Source: Sclerotinia nivalis
Lineage: Eukaryota > Ascomycota > Leotiomycetes > Helotiales > Sclerotiniaceae
Assembly: GCA_029531795.1 (NCBI GenBank)
Contig: JAPEIS010000006.1
Location: 1,054,001 to 1,118,000, forward strand
Length of the DNA: 64,000 bases
Direction: 5' to 3'
A program made the position numbers and the translations under genes. Numbering within the stretch: the first letter of the stretch is position 1; each line of letters starts with the position of its first letter. Below are positions 46,355 to 57,762 of this stretch, piece after piece. The notes under the pieces are model-generated. The model was given only the letters and a program-made list of their open reading frames with translations. It made no database searches and had not been told where the DNA came from.

Positions 46355-46873
46355 ATGGTTGCTTCTTTAGATTCTTCCCGTCCTATCATGGCACCAAGTG
46401 TATGTTTATTTTCTTTACTTTCCTTCCTCGTTCTACATAATTGTCCCGTCAATCCACCGTCCAGATTTCAGCATACACTACCTCCATAAAATAATCATTG
46501 ATCTTCGCTGACAAATATGCCCACCACAAAGGTCTCTTCCAAAGGCAATCGCTTCAGCACCTACAGCCAAGCCATCTCTGTCGAGACCACGGATTCCGCG
46601 AGAGAAGAATTCATCGCCATTGAGGAAGGTTTCGACAAGCTACACAACAAGAAGTTGGAGAGTCAACGTTGCGATCTGACAACTGAGCAGAGAGATAATA
46701 TGGGCAAATTGGCGTTGGGAGCCAAGTTGGAGAGAGCATTGGGTCGAAGAATGGGCAGTCAAGATGCCGTCATGCGAAAAAAATCACCATCACAATCATC
46801 CGCCGACTCACCTCCATCACCGATGAACGAGAAGGCTCTTGTCTCTGAGAGCGAGAAGGAAAATGCTGCATAA
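46355..46873 (+). CDS. Small hypothetical protein
   Basis: Two exons (46355-46399 and 46532-46873; intron GTATGT...CTGAC...CACAAAG, 132 nt) give 128 residues. Exon 1 encodes MVASLDSSRPIMAPS and joins in frame to VSSKGNRFSTYSQAI. The ATG at 46517 lies inside the intron and should not be used as the start. The protein is hydrophilic with an amphipathic central part (REEFIAIEEGFDKLHNKKLE, then TTEQRDNMGKLALGAKLERA) and a Ser/Pro/Glu-rich C-terminus. There is no signal peptide or membrane segment. I do not recognise a named family. The compact charged helices suggest a small soluble regulator, which is only inference. Confidence 0.72.
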
Positions 46874-47763
46874 TGGATGGTGTATTGAGGGACGATATGG
46901 CTGCTATGATAGGAGGACGACTATTGTGTTAAAGATTCTCACTCGGACAATTATGGGCTTTGATTGGCGTTTCGTGATGTTTTCTCTTTTGCGTCACCTC
47001 AAGCATACCATTTCACTTGATGGAGGTCGACAACTGTTTTCGAAGCTTTTATACCACAGCAGCGCACGCATAGCGAAAGATGATCTTTATAAATTGGTAT
47101 GTAACTTGCTCATTATTAGAAGCAAGTGGACATAGGAAATCTAAAGCTTAAACAATAATCTTAATTCTTCCTATGTGCTCACCTTGAATTATCTCGCTCT
47201 TGCCAAAAATGAGAGTTCGTCATCTCGTCTCTCTAGAAAGTGATATTCCAATGTCCTTATTTGATTGAGACAATCAATGTTATCAATGTGGAATCTCGAA
47301 TGATATCTTAAGAATACACAATTTGAATGTCCATGTCTATTCAGAACAATTGAAATGATATGATGATGTTAGGACCCCTTTCGCTGACAGGAAGGCCGTC
47401 TTGGTACAAGTTGTCTTGTAGCTTTCTAGTTGTGGGAACTTTTAGAGAATTCTGATAGTGATGAATGGATTTCTTCGTGTATAGGGAACTCAATAAAGAT
47501 GAAGTAAGACCGTTCTGTGAGATCGCTCGGGATCATGTTCATTGTTGACTTGCACCCTTTTACCTTCTTGTCTCTCATCTCTTATCTTATAACCCAATCC
47601 AAAAAATAATGTGCTGTATCATCAAATCCATTTTCTAGCACGTGACTCGGAGCTTAATTAATTTATGCGTATCTTAACGCGACCGCGACTATCTCAATTG
47701 TCAAATTGTCCAACAGAAAAATCGTTCCTTCCAAAAGCAATAACTACTACCAAAACTCAAAAC
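46874..47763. other. Intergenic: no gene seen
   Basis: Spacer between the small gene and the Pob3 gene, containing the 3' UTR of the first and the promoter of the second. Confidence 0.5.
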
Positions 47764-49711
47764 ATGGCCATGTAAGTTATCCCATTTTCAATATCAAGCG
47801 GAATCAATCGCATTTTTGCCATCAATAAAGATGTCTCAAATTGTTAAAGTCGCGGACGAGATCCTCACGAAGAAGGTTGCTAATCTTGTTAAATATACTA
47901 GGGAGAGTTTCGATAATATCTACCTTGATCTCTCGAAGGAGTCAGGCCGATGCAGATTCGCTGAAACTGGATTTGGATGGAAGCCAGCAGGTGGCGGAGA
48001 TACATTTACACTCGAGAGCAGCAATATCGCAGGCGCGCAATGGAGTAAGGCATCGAAAGGTTATGAGGTGAAGCTTTTGTTGCGCAATTCTGATATCTGT
48101 CAACTCGATGGTTTCTCGCAAGATGTCAGTACACAATATATTCTTGAATTGCCGCATTCTTTCTCATACAATATAGGACTTTGAACGATTGAGTAAAGTT
48201 TTCAAAAACTGGTATAGCACGAATTTGGAACACAAGGAGCACGCTTTACGAGGATGGAATTGGGGCAAAGGTGAATTTGGAAAATCAGAATTGGTATTTA
48301 ACGTTCAAAATCGACCTGCGTTCGAAATCCCATATACCGAGATCTCAAACACGAATTTGGCAGGCAAAAATGAAGTTGCCGTCGAGTTTTCCCTACCTGC
48401 AAATGGCGATGATACAGGCACAAACGGAGCTTTGGGTGGCGCGCGCAGTAAGGGAAAGAAAGCTGGCGCTGGAAAAGATCAGCTTGTTGAGATGAGATTT
48501 TACATTCCCGGAATTGCGACCAAGAAGGGAGCCCGTGAAGGTGATGAGGATTCTGGAGACGATGCCGATGAGGAGGCGACCAATGCATCCAACCTTTTCT
48601 ATGATACTTTGATGGAGAAGGCTGAAATTGGTGATGTCGCTGGAGATACTGTTGCTACTTTCCTCGATGTTCTACATCTCACTCCAAGGCATGTCGCATT
48701 TTTAATGGTTTTGTGCAAGGCTAACTATTCACAGAGGGCGTTTCGATATCGATATGTACGAAAACTCTTTCAGGTTACGTGGTAAAACATACGATTACAA
48801 GATTCAATACGACCATATCAAGAAATTCATGGTTTTACCAAAGCCCGATGAATTACATTTCATGATATGTATCGGTTTAGATCCACCCCTACGACAAGGT
48901 CAAACTAGATATCCTTTCTTGGTTATGCAATTCAAGAAGGATGAAGAAGTTACCATCGATCTGAATATGACGGAAGAAGTGATGCAAGATAAATATGGAG
49001 GGAAGTTAAGCACACATTATGAACAGCCATTACATGAAGTCGTCACACAAGTATTCCGTGGTCTTGCTGGAAAGAAGATTAATCAGCCGGCCAAGGACTT
49101 CTTGAGGTATGCTACTTTCCCGGAATTTGTTGCATCGGTATACTAACATTATCAGCCACCACTCACAATATGGCATCAAATGTTCTATCAAAGCCAGCGA
49201 AGGTTTCCTCTATTGCTTAGAGAAAGCTTTCATGTTCGTTCCAAAACCCGCCACATACATAACCTACGAACAAATTTCAGTCATAACCTTCTCCCGTGTT
49301 GGCGGTGCTACTTCCGCTTCCCGTACTTTCGATATCGCTGTCGGACTTAAAAATGGAGCAGGTGAAACACAATTCAGTAATATCAATCGCGAAGAACAAA
49401 AGAATCTCGAGGATTTCTTCAAGATTAAAGGTCTTCGGGTCAAGAATGAGATGGACGAAGATAATACCGCTCATATCGCCCTTCTTGATAATCCTGATAT
49501 GCAATCTTCGGATGAAGAAGTAGTAGCCGCCAGGGCCGATAGAGGAAGTGCTGATGAAGACGATGAGAGCGTGGATGAAGATTTCAAGACTGATACTGAG
49601 AGTGACGTAGCCGAAGAATACGACTCAGCTCATGAAAGTTCGGGAACCGATAGTGAGGAGGAAGGGGGTAGTGATGCAGAAAGACCAGCTAAGAAGGCTA
49701 AGACTGGTTAA
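47764..49711 (+). CDS. pob3: FACT complex subunit Pob3
   Basis: Five exons (47764-47771, 47902-48124, 48177-48688, 48735-49106, 49156-49711) give 556 residues. The first exon is only 8 nt and makes the start MAMESFDNIYLDLSK; the longer frame beginning at 47816 lies in the intron. The N-terminal structure-specific-recognition domain is clear (ESGRCRFAETGFGWKPAGGG). The PH-like middle domain holds FYIPGIATKK, LTPRGRFDIDMYENSFRLRG, TYDYKIQYDHIKKFMVLPKP and PLRQGQTRYPFLVMQF. The C-terminus is strongly acidic (DEDDESVDEDF, EEEGGSDAERP) with a final basic AKKAKTG. Animal SSRP1 carries an HMG box that is absent here, as in fungal Pob3. With Spt16 it reorganises nucleosomes during transcription and replication. 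Intron 3 has GC-AG ends. Confidence 0.95.
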
Positions 49712-51995
49712 GTCGAGCACTAATTTGGTGCATATGATTTGGTTAGAGGGAAGAAAAACTATAGTGTCTTATCTTTCTGCATGGCGTTTATACGGTGGTG
49801 AAGATATGAGGTTAGGGAAGTTATCTTACTAGGTTGGGGAATAAAATGCTCATTATGAAACTTTGGAGGGGAAAATATAAGTAGTAGGAATATTATGGTT
49901 TTGAGGGACACAATCAGATGTGTCTCTGGCTAGGAGAAAAATAAATATCATCTAATGTTCATTGTGGTTTTTATGTGAGGTTTTAGGTGAGAAGCTGGTG
50001 AAATTTTTGGTATGTTGTTTGATGTGAAGATGGTATCTCTGTGTCTCTGTTTTTGTGAGCTTAGTGGTTTGGGTTTTGGGGATGGGGATTGTAGAATGTC
50101 TTTCTGATGGGTTTGAGATGTGGTTGAGGTTAAGTATTAAAGTATCAGAGAATTTGGGAGGAGAGGAGGGGGGAAGAATGGAGGGAGTTTACTGATAGAG
50201 AATTTCATGTGCCAAAAGGAGAGAGGGAAAGAGGGTTGGTTTATTGGATAAGAAGGGGTGAGATGGAATGGGATGGAGTAGGAGGAGGTACAATACATTT
50301 CTAAAGAATTTAAACACTTGGGGATAAAGTAATTGAGGGAAGGGAAGGAAGGAAGGAAGGATGGTTCTTTGGGGGTTGGGGGTTATAGGGGTACGAAGGC
50401 AGAAGGGTAGAGGGGCAAGTTAATTGAATTGAATTGAATTGAAGAAGAGAAGAGAAATTTTGGGGTTGGGGTTGGGAGGATGATGTGAAGATAGGTATCT
50501 AGTGGTGGTTGGGGTTTGGGTGGAGATTTGAGGGGGGGGTTGAAGGGGGATTTGAGGGGAGATTTGAGGGGAGATTTGAGTAAGTCCTGGGGTTTTGAAT
50601 AGAGTGTTTGGAGAGGGTATGGGTTATTGAATGAATGAGTGAATAAATGAATGAATGATTATATATAAAAGTCTTCATAGATACTAGGTAGTTGAAATGT
50701 CTGTCTGTGTTGGTGGATTTCAGTTGGGATATCTTTGAATCTGTGAGTGCTTTCAATATCTCGTCATTATAAATTCAATTAATCACAACCCACTATTTTC
50801 CACAGCGTGTGTATTATTCCTCTATTCGACCAATCGACCAACCGACACCGCAACCAGCGCAGACACTGGAAATTCCGAGGGAAATGTTGGGAAGTGATGT
50901 GTGCAAGATAGAGGAGGTAAGAGTCTTATTTTCCAGCATCAGATGCCGGAAGTATATATACATGGGTGATGTTCGCCTGCGGGATTGAGTTACGTCGACG
51001 CGAGTCCTGGAGCCCTGGTCTATGCAGGCCAATTTTGAGAGTTAGATCTGATGGGTTTGAGTTTTGGGAAATGCCGTTCTGGATACTTATACCCATCTGA
51101 CTGACTGAGATGTTAGCTGGGGAATATATGTATTTTGAAGATGATGATGCGTTTTTAATCCGGAAATATGGGATGCATTGGTTGGTAATAGCGAATAGGT
51201 GTTTAGTCTTTGGATCTGTATGATTTCGTATCACTCTAAAGTGATAATACTCGTAGGAGATGGTTATGTAGGTGTACTGGCCTTCCAGGTTATGATTTTT
51301 TGAGGATAGTGGCTATAAGTTCCAAGCATGTGAGACTTAAGGAATAACAGAAAGTTGAAAAAGGGATTCACAGATACTTTCTACATTGAAAACCAGCACT
51401 GAATAATCGAGTCATTCATAAGAGGTAATTGACTCGCTTGATGAATCATATTGAGGTATTATAAAAGCATTGAAGACTGACTGGTAAATCGAGTCACACT
51501 TCCAATTCTGGATTCTTTCTCATGGATGACTTGACCTGCGTGATGAATCATATTATGATATTATTGTAGCATAAAATTGACGAGTTATCCCCTCCGTATC
51601 CTCATCTTCCTTCTGGAACTCTCTTCACAATTTAAGAATCAGAAAATTATCGGAGATATACATTACCTTAGATCAACCATACCTTAGTTGGAAGTCTTTC
51701 CCCGACCCCGAACCTGAAAGCTGTCCTAAATAAAGTCATTCCAAACACTTCCTGGCATTTCACATACTCAGGTCAACGTTTGCCTCATAACAGACTCTCG
51801 AGTTTCAACATCGCACTCACTCAACGGAACATACTCGCTCCATCTATTAATACTCTTTGTTTCAAATTTCGGCCGTCATCTGTTCTGACGTTCAAACGCA
51901 TTTCAAACTTCATAGTTAGTCCTTCTATTCTTATACAACCTTCAGTGTACTGATTATCGTCTTAAAGCTATTGAAATAATTCGATTATCCTAAAG
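49712..51995. other. Intergenic, purine-rich left half and duplicated motif block
   Basis: No gene is supportable. The plus strand from about 50100 to 50600 is G/A-rich, with AATTG repeats near 50420-50442 and GGGAGATTTGAGG repeats near 50520-50580. An imperfect ~85-bp duplication with TGACTCG motifs lies at 51399-51575 and is listed separately. Confidence 0.5.
51399..51575. repeat. Imperfect tandem duplication with TGACTCG motifs
   Basis: Two copies of an ~85-bp unit share AATCGAGTCA and TGATGAATCATATT segments (second segment at ~51440 and ~51542). TGACTC cores occur at 51409-51414 (reverse), 51430-51435 and 51491-51496 (reverse). TGACTC is the core of Gcn4/CpcA and related bZIP sites. The block lies ~420-590 bp upstream of the gene at 51996. 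Confidence 0.55.
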
Positions 51996-52500
51996 ATGGA
52001 AACTAAAAATCTTATTGTAAGGCTCCGTGAGCCAGCCATGACACCTCAAAGATATTATGACGAGTACGGAGACGTCGTCGATGCATGGCGCAGAATGACC
52101 ACCGAAGCCAATGCAAACTGGAAGGAGATTCGCGATGCTCCTCGTTTTAAAGATTACATGAATGGAGTATGGTCTCACCCTTTTAAAGAGCTGACACGCT
52201 TGCATGATGCATTTATTCAAAATATTACTAAGGATGAAGAGTTATCCAATATTGAAGAATGGGTGCAGAAACGTGATTCCATCGCTGGAAATCTGCAGCT
52301 GGTTGGGAAAACTATGGAAAGGTGTCTATCGAGCTACAAGTCCGCTAAGGAAGAGGTCAGAATTATTCATATCTTCTAAATATGGTTCTGAGACACATCT
52401 TTACCTCATCATGAAAGAGATAATGGATCTCAAATTGTCAGAGGAATACGGTATGGTAAAGCTAGATGTAGATTCCGAAGACTCTAGTGATGCGGAGTAA
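51996..52500 (+). CDS. Small hypothetical protein
   Basis: Two exons (51996-52355 and 52420-52500; intron GTCAGA...AAAGAG) give 146 residues. Without splicing the frame stops at 52379. The protein is predicted mostly helical and rich in Trp, Lys and Glu (YYDEYGDVVDAWRRM, WKEIRDAPRFKDYM, LSNIEEWVQKRDSIAGNL). The second exon adds IMDLKLSEEYGMVKLD and a short acidic tail, DSEDSSDAE. There is no signal peptide, membrane helix or recognised domain. The start has an AAAGATGG context. I cannot assign a function. Confidence 0.65.
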
Positions 52501-53628
52501 AAGTGTATTCTTAAAATTACATACCAATCATTAATAACAAATCGTTGATGTTTATGCATACGCATATGTTTACAGGAATTGAATGCGAATAAACTATATA
52601 CAGCAAAGTATGTCCAATCATAAGTCGTCAACAATGAGACTTTTATACGCGATAATGTTCATATCGTTTATGAATAGCCAATACTGTCGTGCCACGAAAC
52701 TCCGAGACTCTTTATGATTGATGCACATAGCCAACCTGAACCTAATCTTCAAAACTTACCTACCACTGACGATTCTATAAATTCACTCAAATAGTATCAA
52801 TAACACTGCCTGTTTCAATTTTCCCTGTCATACCCCGTCGAAAAACAATACTTGGAAAGTCGTGCGAATCTGGGGTTGAGTATTCCTAATCGTCTGGAGT
52901 CTATGAAGAGTAGCATTTTTAAATTGTCTGAAGAGCTCTCTCATGAAAATTACACCTTTATTAGGATGGCCCAGGAGAATTATAGAGTAATTTAGCTCGA
53001 ATATTGAGGAATATTTGGCTCCCCTCTAAGCTTCATTTTATAGAATGATTTGATATGCCAACAAGTAATGAGTAACTCGTTGATTTTACTCTGGAACAAC
53101 CGGATGGCTATACGGTTTCTCATTGAACATCGATGGATAGGTGAAAAAACAGAGATTCGTCAACTTTCCTATACTTGCCGGCCATTTACAATGTGGGCAA
53201 TTCCCGAAGGGAGTTGGTAGCATCAACTACGACCTATAGTAATCCCGATAACAACGAATTTCATTTCCGAAACAAAATAAATTAAATTACATAGTTTATC
53301 TCAAATAGAAATATCCAATAATGATCATTGAGACGATATTTCTTTATGGTCCGAAACGGCTCAATATCTACCACCTCGGTTAAGTCCATACCATATTCGG
53401 CTAATTTGTCTAGCTTGCTCGGGTGCATTAGGTTACCCCACAACATTACTCGACTTTTATATTCAATGACATTATACTCCATGTGAAAACAATTAGAAAT
53501 TCAGTCAGGAGAAAATCTTATTATTATGTATATCTATGAGCGCAACTCCAGGTTACCCCAATGTACCATTAGAGATCCCCAGATCCGAACTCCAAGACGG
53601 CATAAAACCTCTTATCCATAGAATATGA
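52501..53628. other. Intergenic: no gene seen
   Basis: AT-rich spacer between convergent genes. A short minus-strand frame at 53282-53482 has no support. Confidence 0.5.
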
Positions 53629-54480
53629 TTAGATACCCCAACATGTGTGAATAAATGCAGAAATATCATCCACCCCGTGATCTGGATTAATCCAATGAAT
53701 CCCATCTTCATACTCCTTCCAAACTACATTGTATCCTTGTCTTTTGATAGTCTCCCGTAAAGCTTCTCCATGTGCGAAAGGAACGGTTTCGTCATTTCTG
53801 GAGTGGGTGAACAAGATTGGCGTTTTACGTCGGATCGATAAACGTCTGAGAGATATACCCAAATAGTATGCTTTGGGGTCGATTTTCGATTTTTGTAATA
53901 TGGTATCTAAATTCTGGATATTTCTGTGCAATGGTAACCAGCTAGATAATCCAATAAAACCTCCCAGACCCAGATCAGAGTTCAGCAGAGTGAGAATTGC
54001 TGTAGCACAGCCCTGACTAATTCCACCGAGAATAATTTTATCCATGGAAACAATTTTCGCCTCTTCCTCAATAATCTCAGATATCTGTGCGATACTTTCC
54101 TGAAGACCAGGAATCATGAGCTCTTCCTTGCATTCCGGTTCCTTAATATCCCAAACGTCAAACCATTGAGATATAGATACAGAATCCTTGAATGAGAAAG
54201 TATCAAATTCAAAGTCTCGTTTTGCCGAATATCGCATTTTGGCGGTTGGGAAAACTCATCGAATGGTAGGAAATATCTCGGCTAAGCTATGGCCGTCTAA
54301 AGATTTGCTGTCGAAGAAGGATTGTGCTAGGTCTGAGCCAAAATCTTCGCACCCGTGGAGAAATATCACAGTGTGTGTATGCTTGCCGCCGGAAGGAGCA
54401 ACGGTCGTGGTTTCAGTGCTGGGAGCATCATCGGAGAAGGTAGAAATCATGGAGGCGAGGTCGCTAAGTGAGTCGCTCAT
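53629..54480 (-). pseudogene. Acyl-protein thioesterase/carboxylesterase-like gene with one in-frame TGA
   Basis: From ATG 54480 the frame runs to 53629 (284 codons) with a single TGA at 54258-54256. The alpha/beta-hydrolase features lie on both sides of it. The oxyanion-hole segment HTVIFLHGCEDFG lies before the stop. After it come the nucleophile elbow GGISQG, the acid in SRNDETVPF and the histidine in DGIHWINPDH. The TGA falls in EIFPTIR*VFPTAKMRYS, where Trp would suit the family (TGG to TGA, one change). No splice signals flank it. Fungal members of this serine-hydrolase group include acyl-protein thioesterases and phospholipase/carboxylesterases. The otherwise intact frame suggests a very recent lesion, a base-call error or stop-codon readthrough. 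Confidence 0.78.
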
Positions 54481-55434
54481 GACGTCGATAGGATTATTGA
54501 TAGTAGTTAAGTTGTGTTATTTGAATGCGTCAAAATTGAAATGGAAGTTTGAACTCGTTCAAGACTTTATAAAATAAATCTATTACCAACTTCCTGCAAT
54601 TTCTCGATTTTGTACATATTGGGAGAAAATGTGATACAAGGCCTGTGAATACTTTTTAATACTACTTCATTAGTTCCGTAGTAACTCCACGCTTAGGGCT
54701 GAAGCAATACGCTTGAAAATCACGTGTCAATTTTATTCCTGATCCTCATGATGTGAAAAGTACACTACTCCCCACCGACTATTCGAGCTCCAGGATACAC
54801 GAAATTAAAACAAATGGCTCTTGCGTTTACAATTATTCAATACGTTTTAACGTTCCTTATCAATCAAGAGGCCACCTCGTTTATATCGAATGCCGTCATA
54901 ACTATATATCTGGCATGCCAAATTCGCTGTAGAAACCAGAGCTGTTCAATGAAATGATTGATTGTATTTAATAGCCATGAACCTAACCCAGTCGGAGGAA
55001 GAGAACCTCCGAGCAACATGATGTCTATTTGAAAGGTTGAACATATTTGATTTGTTGGATCCACCTGCCATATTCACTTTCTTTGGAATTTTAGGGTTGA
55101 ACTTCTTACAAAGAAACACTAATACATTCCGATAGTTTGACACAAAATTCTCATGATGGTACTAGAAGCATTAGTTATAGTCTGCGTTCAGGAGTGTTGA
55201 ATTCCGGTATTAAAGGTTGGTTCTCAATCCTAGCATTTTGTCTATATGATCCGAGGTTTTGTTTGTTCAAAATATGTGAGATGCAATGGAGATCTTGTAT
55301 CCTATGTGTGAAGCTCAACGATTTATTATTATTATTGGTACTTATGTTATGCTGCAATCTTCCGGACGCTGCCCCTGCGGGGGCGAGTTCAGAATCAGCC
55401 CACCAAATATCTAGATTGAGATCTATCCTTCACA
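54481..55434. other. Intergenic: no gene seen
   Basis: Spacer between two minus-strand genes. Short frames near 55137-55466 lack support. Confidence 0.5.
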
Positions 55435-56535
55435 TCACTCATCCAAACGACTTATATTATCTCTAATGAGACTCAGATGACGTTCGACTGCCTCCAAGTC
55501 TACCCTCATGAACCAAGAGTTATCCCTGCCGTATAGATACATCATTTCCTCTAGGTATGCCTTCTTTAAGCCTGGGTAAATCGTTTCGAGTCTATCTGTG
55601 ATGGCTACGTCCCCAGTCTTGCTCGAGAAAGGATCAACAATTTTGATAAGCAGAAGTTCTAAGTAACATGTAAGCCTACCCATAGTATGAATCGTGACTA
55701 AGTGAAAGTTACCAATGTGAATCAATATGTTCAAGAGAATAAAAAGCAATTTGTCTATTTTTCTTCTGAAGCGGTTATACCTATTAAGAGAGGTGCACAA
55801 ATGGCTCAGTTCCCGCGTTAGCTTCGTGTAATAGAGTACCTTGAAGCTGGAAGAATTGAGGTGGTTGAGACGTTCATTCAATAAGCTAAATAAACTGTGG
55901 AGGGCTCTGGACCTTTCGGAATGTCCACATATCCAAACATTAATTTCTGCTCCAAGGCCAGGATCCTGAATAAAAAATGTTAGCTGTGTCAATAGTGTCA
56001 ACGAAGAACTTTTGTATCACACTGCTGAGGATTTTTTGAATAGTTCGCGCAGTTCTGTCTCCATAGAAGATAGTCGAGACTTCTCCGATTCCTCCAAAGC
56101 CCTTGGTAATTCTTCAAACAAGGCGTTGAGGCATTTCATCGTGCTATCGAAATTCTCCCGCCCTTCGTTGCGCCATCTGGACGCCGATGATTTTTTTCCT
56201 GTCAGTATTCCGAGGTAATAAGGATTTACGACTTCCTCCATTTCTTCTAGTTGGGTCGAAGAACTCTTGCGCTTTGGGACAAGTATCTCAAGTGGGAGCG
56301 CTTTGTTCATTTCATCGAATATGTCTCTCTTCTTACGAGAGGCATGATATGCATGCCAAAAGTCTTCAATCGTTTTATTATCCTGTTCTTCCCCGATAGC
56401 TCGTGCTTCATGATCTTCATGTCTCGAATTTTGGTCCATTTTTCGGGTTTTCTGGGGGAGGCACGGGTACAATTTGCTGAAAAAACGAAAAGTATGAGCC
56501 GTAATATTATGATCTTCCTTTGAAGGTTCTGACAA
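55435..56535 (-). CDS. Hypothetical protein, three exons
   Basis: Minus-strand exons 56535-56023, 55965-55713 and 55658-55435 join in frame to 329 residues. Intron 1 is GTGTGA...GCTAAC...ATTCAG; intron 2 (54 nt) is GTAACT...ACTTAG and could be missed because it is free of stops. The N-terminal half is charged and helical (ARAIGEEQDNKTIEDFWHAY, RKSSSTQLEEMEEVVNPYY, ALFEELPRALEESEKSRL). The second half contains AEINVWICGHSERSRALHSL and ends in helical segments (GLKKAYLEEMMYLYGRD, LEAVERHLSLIRD). I do not recognise a family. There is no clear signal peptide. It resembles lineage-specific cytoplasmic proteins of this type of fungus, but that is only an impression. Confidence 0.55.
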
Positions 56536-57350
56536 GGACGGAGATCGAAGGCGGTGATTTGGCGATAGAAGCTGGTAAAAATTCTTTGATTTGGGTATGT
56601 GGCAATATTAAAGAGATTGATAGGTAATATGAAAGTGTAAATGTTGATGAAAAGGTTGCTTGGACAGGAAAACAGAGTTTGAGATGTATGTTTCGAATCT
56701 TGGATTGTCTGTTATGTGAATACTCTGTCGATGTATTGCTTTCGTTTAATTTGAGTTGTTATTGCTTGTATTTCGCAGGAATGTATTGATGTTGGGAAGG
56801 AAAGGATAAAGCACAAGTAGAGAGGAAGCTCAAGCTTTTTGATGTCAAAAAATGGATATAAGTTATTCATATTCTGGTTTCGTTTCCCGTAACACATAGC
56901 ACATTACACATTATAGTGGTAATAAGTTAGTCATCTATGACCGGTGTGGAGGAATATGGTTTCTGAGTATATGTTAGGCTAGCAAATGATTTGTATTCAT
57001 CATTTTTATCTTTCAGAAGTCGTATGATATGAGTTTTCCGTCAAACTTGGGATGTCTAGAAGTTGGACTATGATTTTTAATCATCTATAAAAGCTTCTAC
57101 TACTAAAACATGTGATATCGGTTCCATAAGAGTTGTCAACACGACTTGGAAATTAAAGGTGTTTCTCCATAGTCCTTATCTGATCGTAGTGGCCACCAGA
57201 TAGTGAAAGAGCCCTTTCCATCGTACCTAATTAGCCGCCACCTTTCTTTGTGGAGAATATTTACGTCTGTTGTGACTCTGATACTCTCTGACATCGCATG
57301 CACCCGGTTATGGAAATCAGGTTCCCACGTACTGTAACTTTCACAATCCC
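56536..57350. other. Intergenic: no gene seen
   Basis: AT-rich spacer upstream of the three-exon hypothetical gene; nothing further is supportable. Confidence 0.5.
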
Positions 57351-57762
57351 TTAGGATATCTTTTCCATCTCAAATACATCATTCCACAACTTTCCTTCCC
57401 GACTATGCTTCGTGAGATTATCCTTGTATAACGAGGGGTCGGAAATCTCGATGAGGACGAAATCTTGAAGTATGGTAATGGTTTCTATCTGGAAACAGAA
57501 AAAGTAGGTAGAACTCCATGTCGTGGTATACACCTTCCCCTTCGAAATATCGAATGATAAAATGCCCTTCGGGTAAGAGTTTCCTTAATTTCTCAATTTA
57601 CCTCCATAGCTCTTTCTCGAAGTGTGATATGGCCTCCGGGTTTGTATTGGCATTCCATATAATCACAATACCTATTATTGTTAGCCTATTCATCTCGATT
57701 GTGTATAGCACGCCATCCATAGCTATCAAGGCGCGTTTAATGCGCAAAGATGGAACTTCCAT
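57351..57762 (-). pseudogene. Small hypothetical gene with an in-frame TAA
   Basis: A minus-strand frame from ATG 57762 reads MEVPSLRIKRALIAMDGVLY and onward to HFEKELWR, then TAA at 57600-57598. It continues in the same frame with LRKLLPEGHFIIRYFEGEG to 57532. An intron (GTATAC...TTTCCAG) then joins to 57488-57351, encoding ETITILQDFVLIEISDPSLY and ending EMEKIS. The continuity across the stop and through the intron suggests a decayed or wrongly read small gene of ~122 codons. No family is recognised, and chance is possible at this size. Confidence 0.35.
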
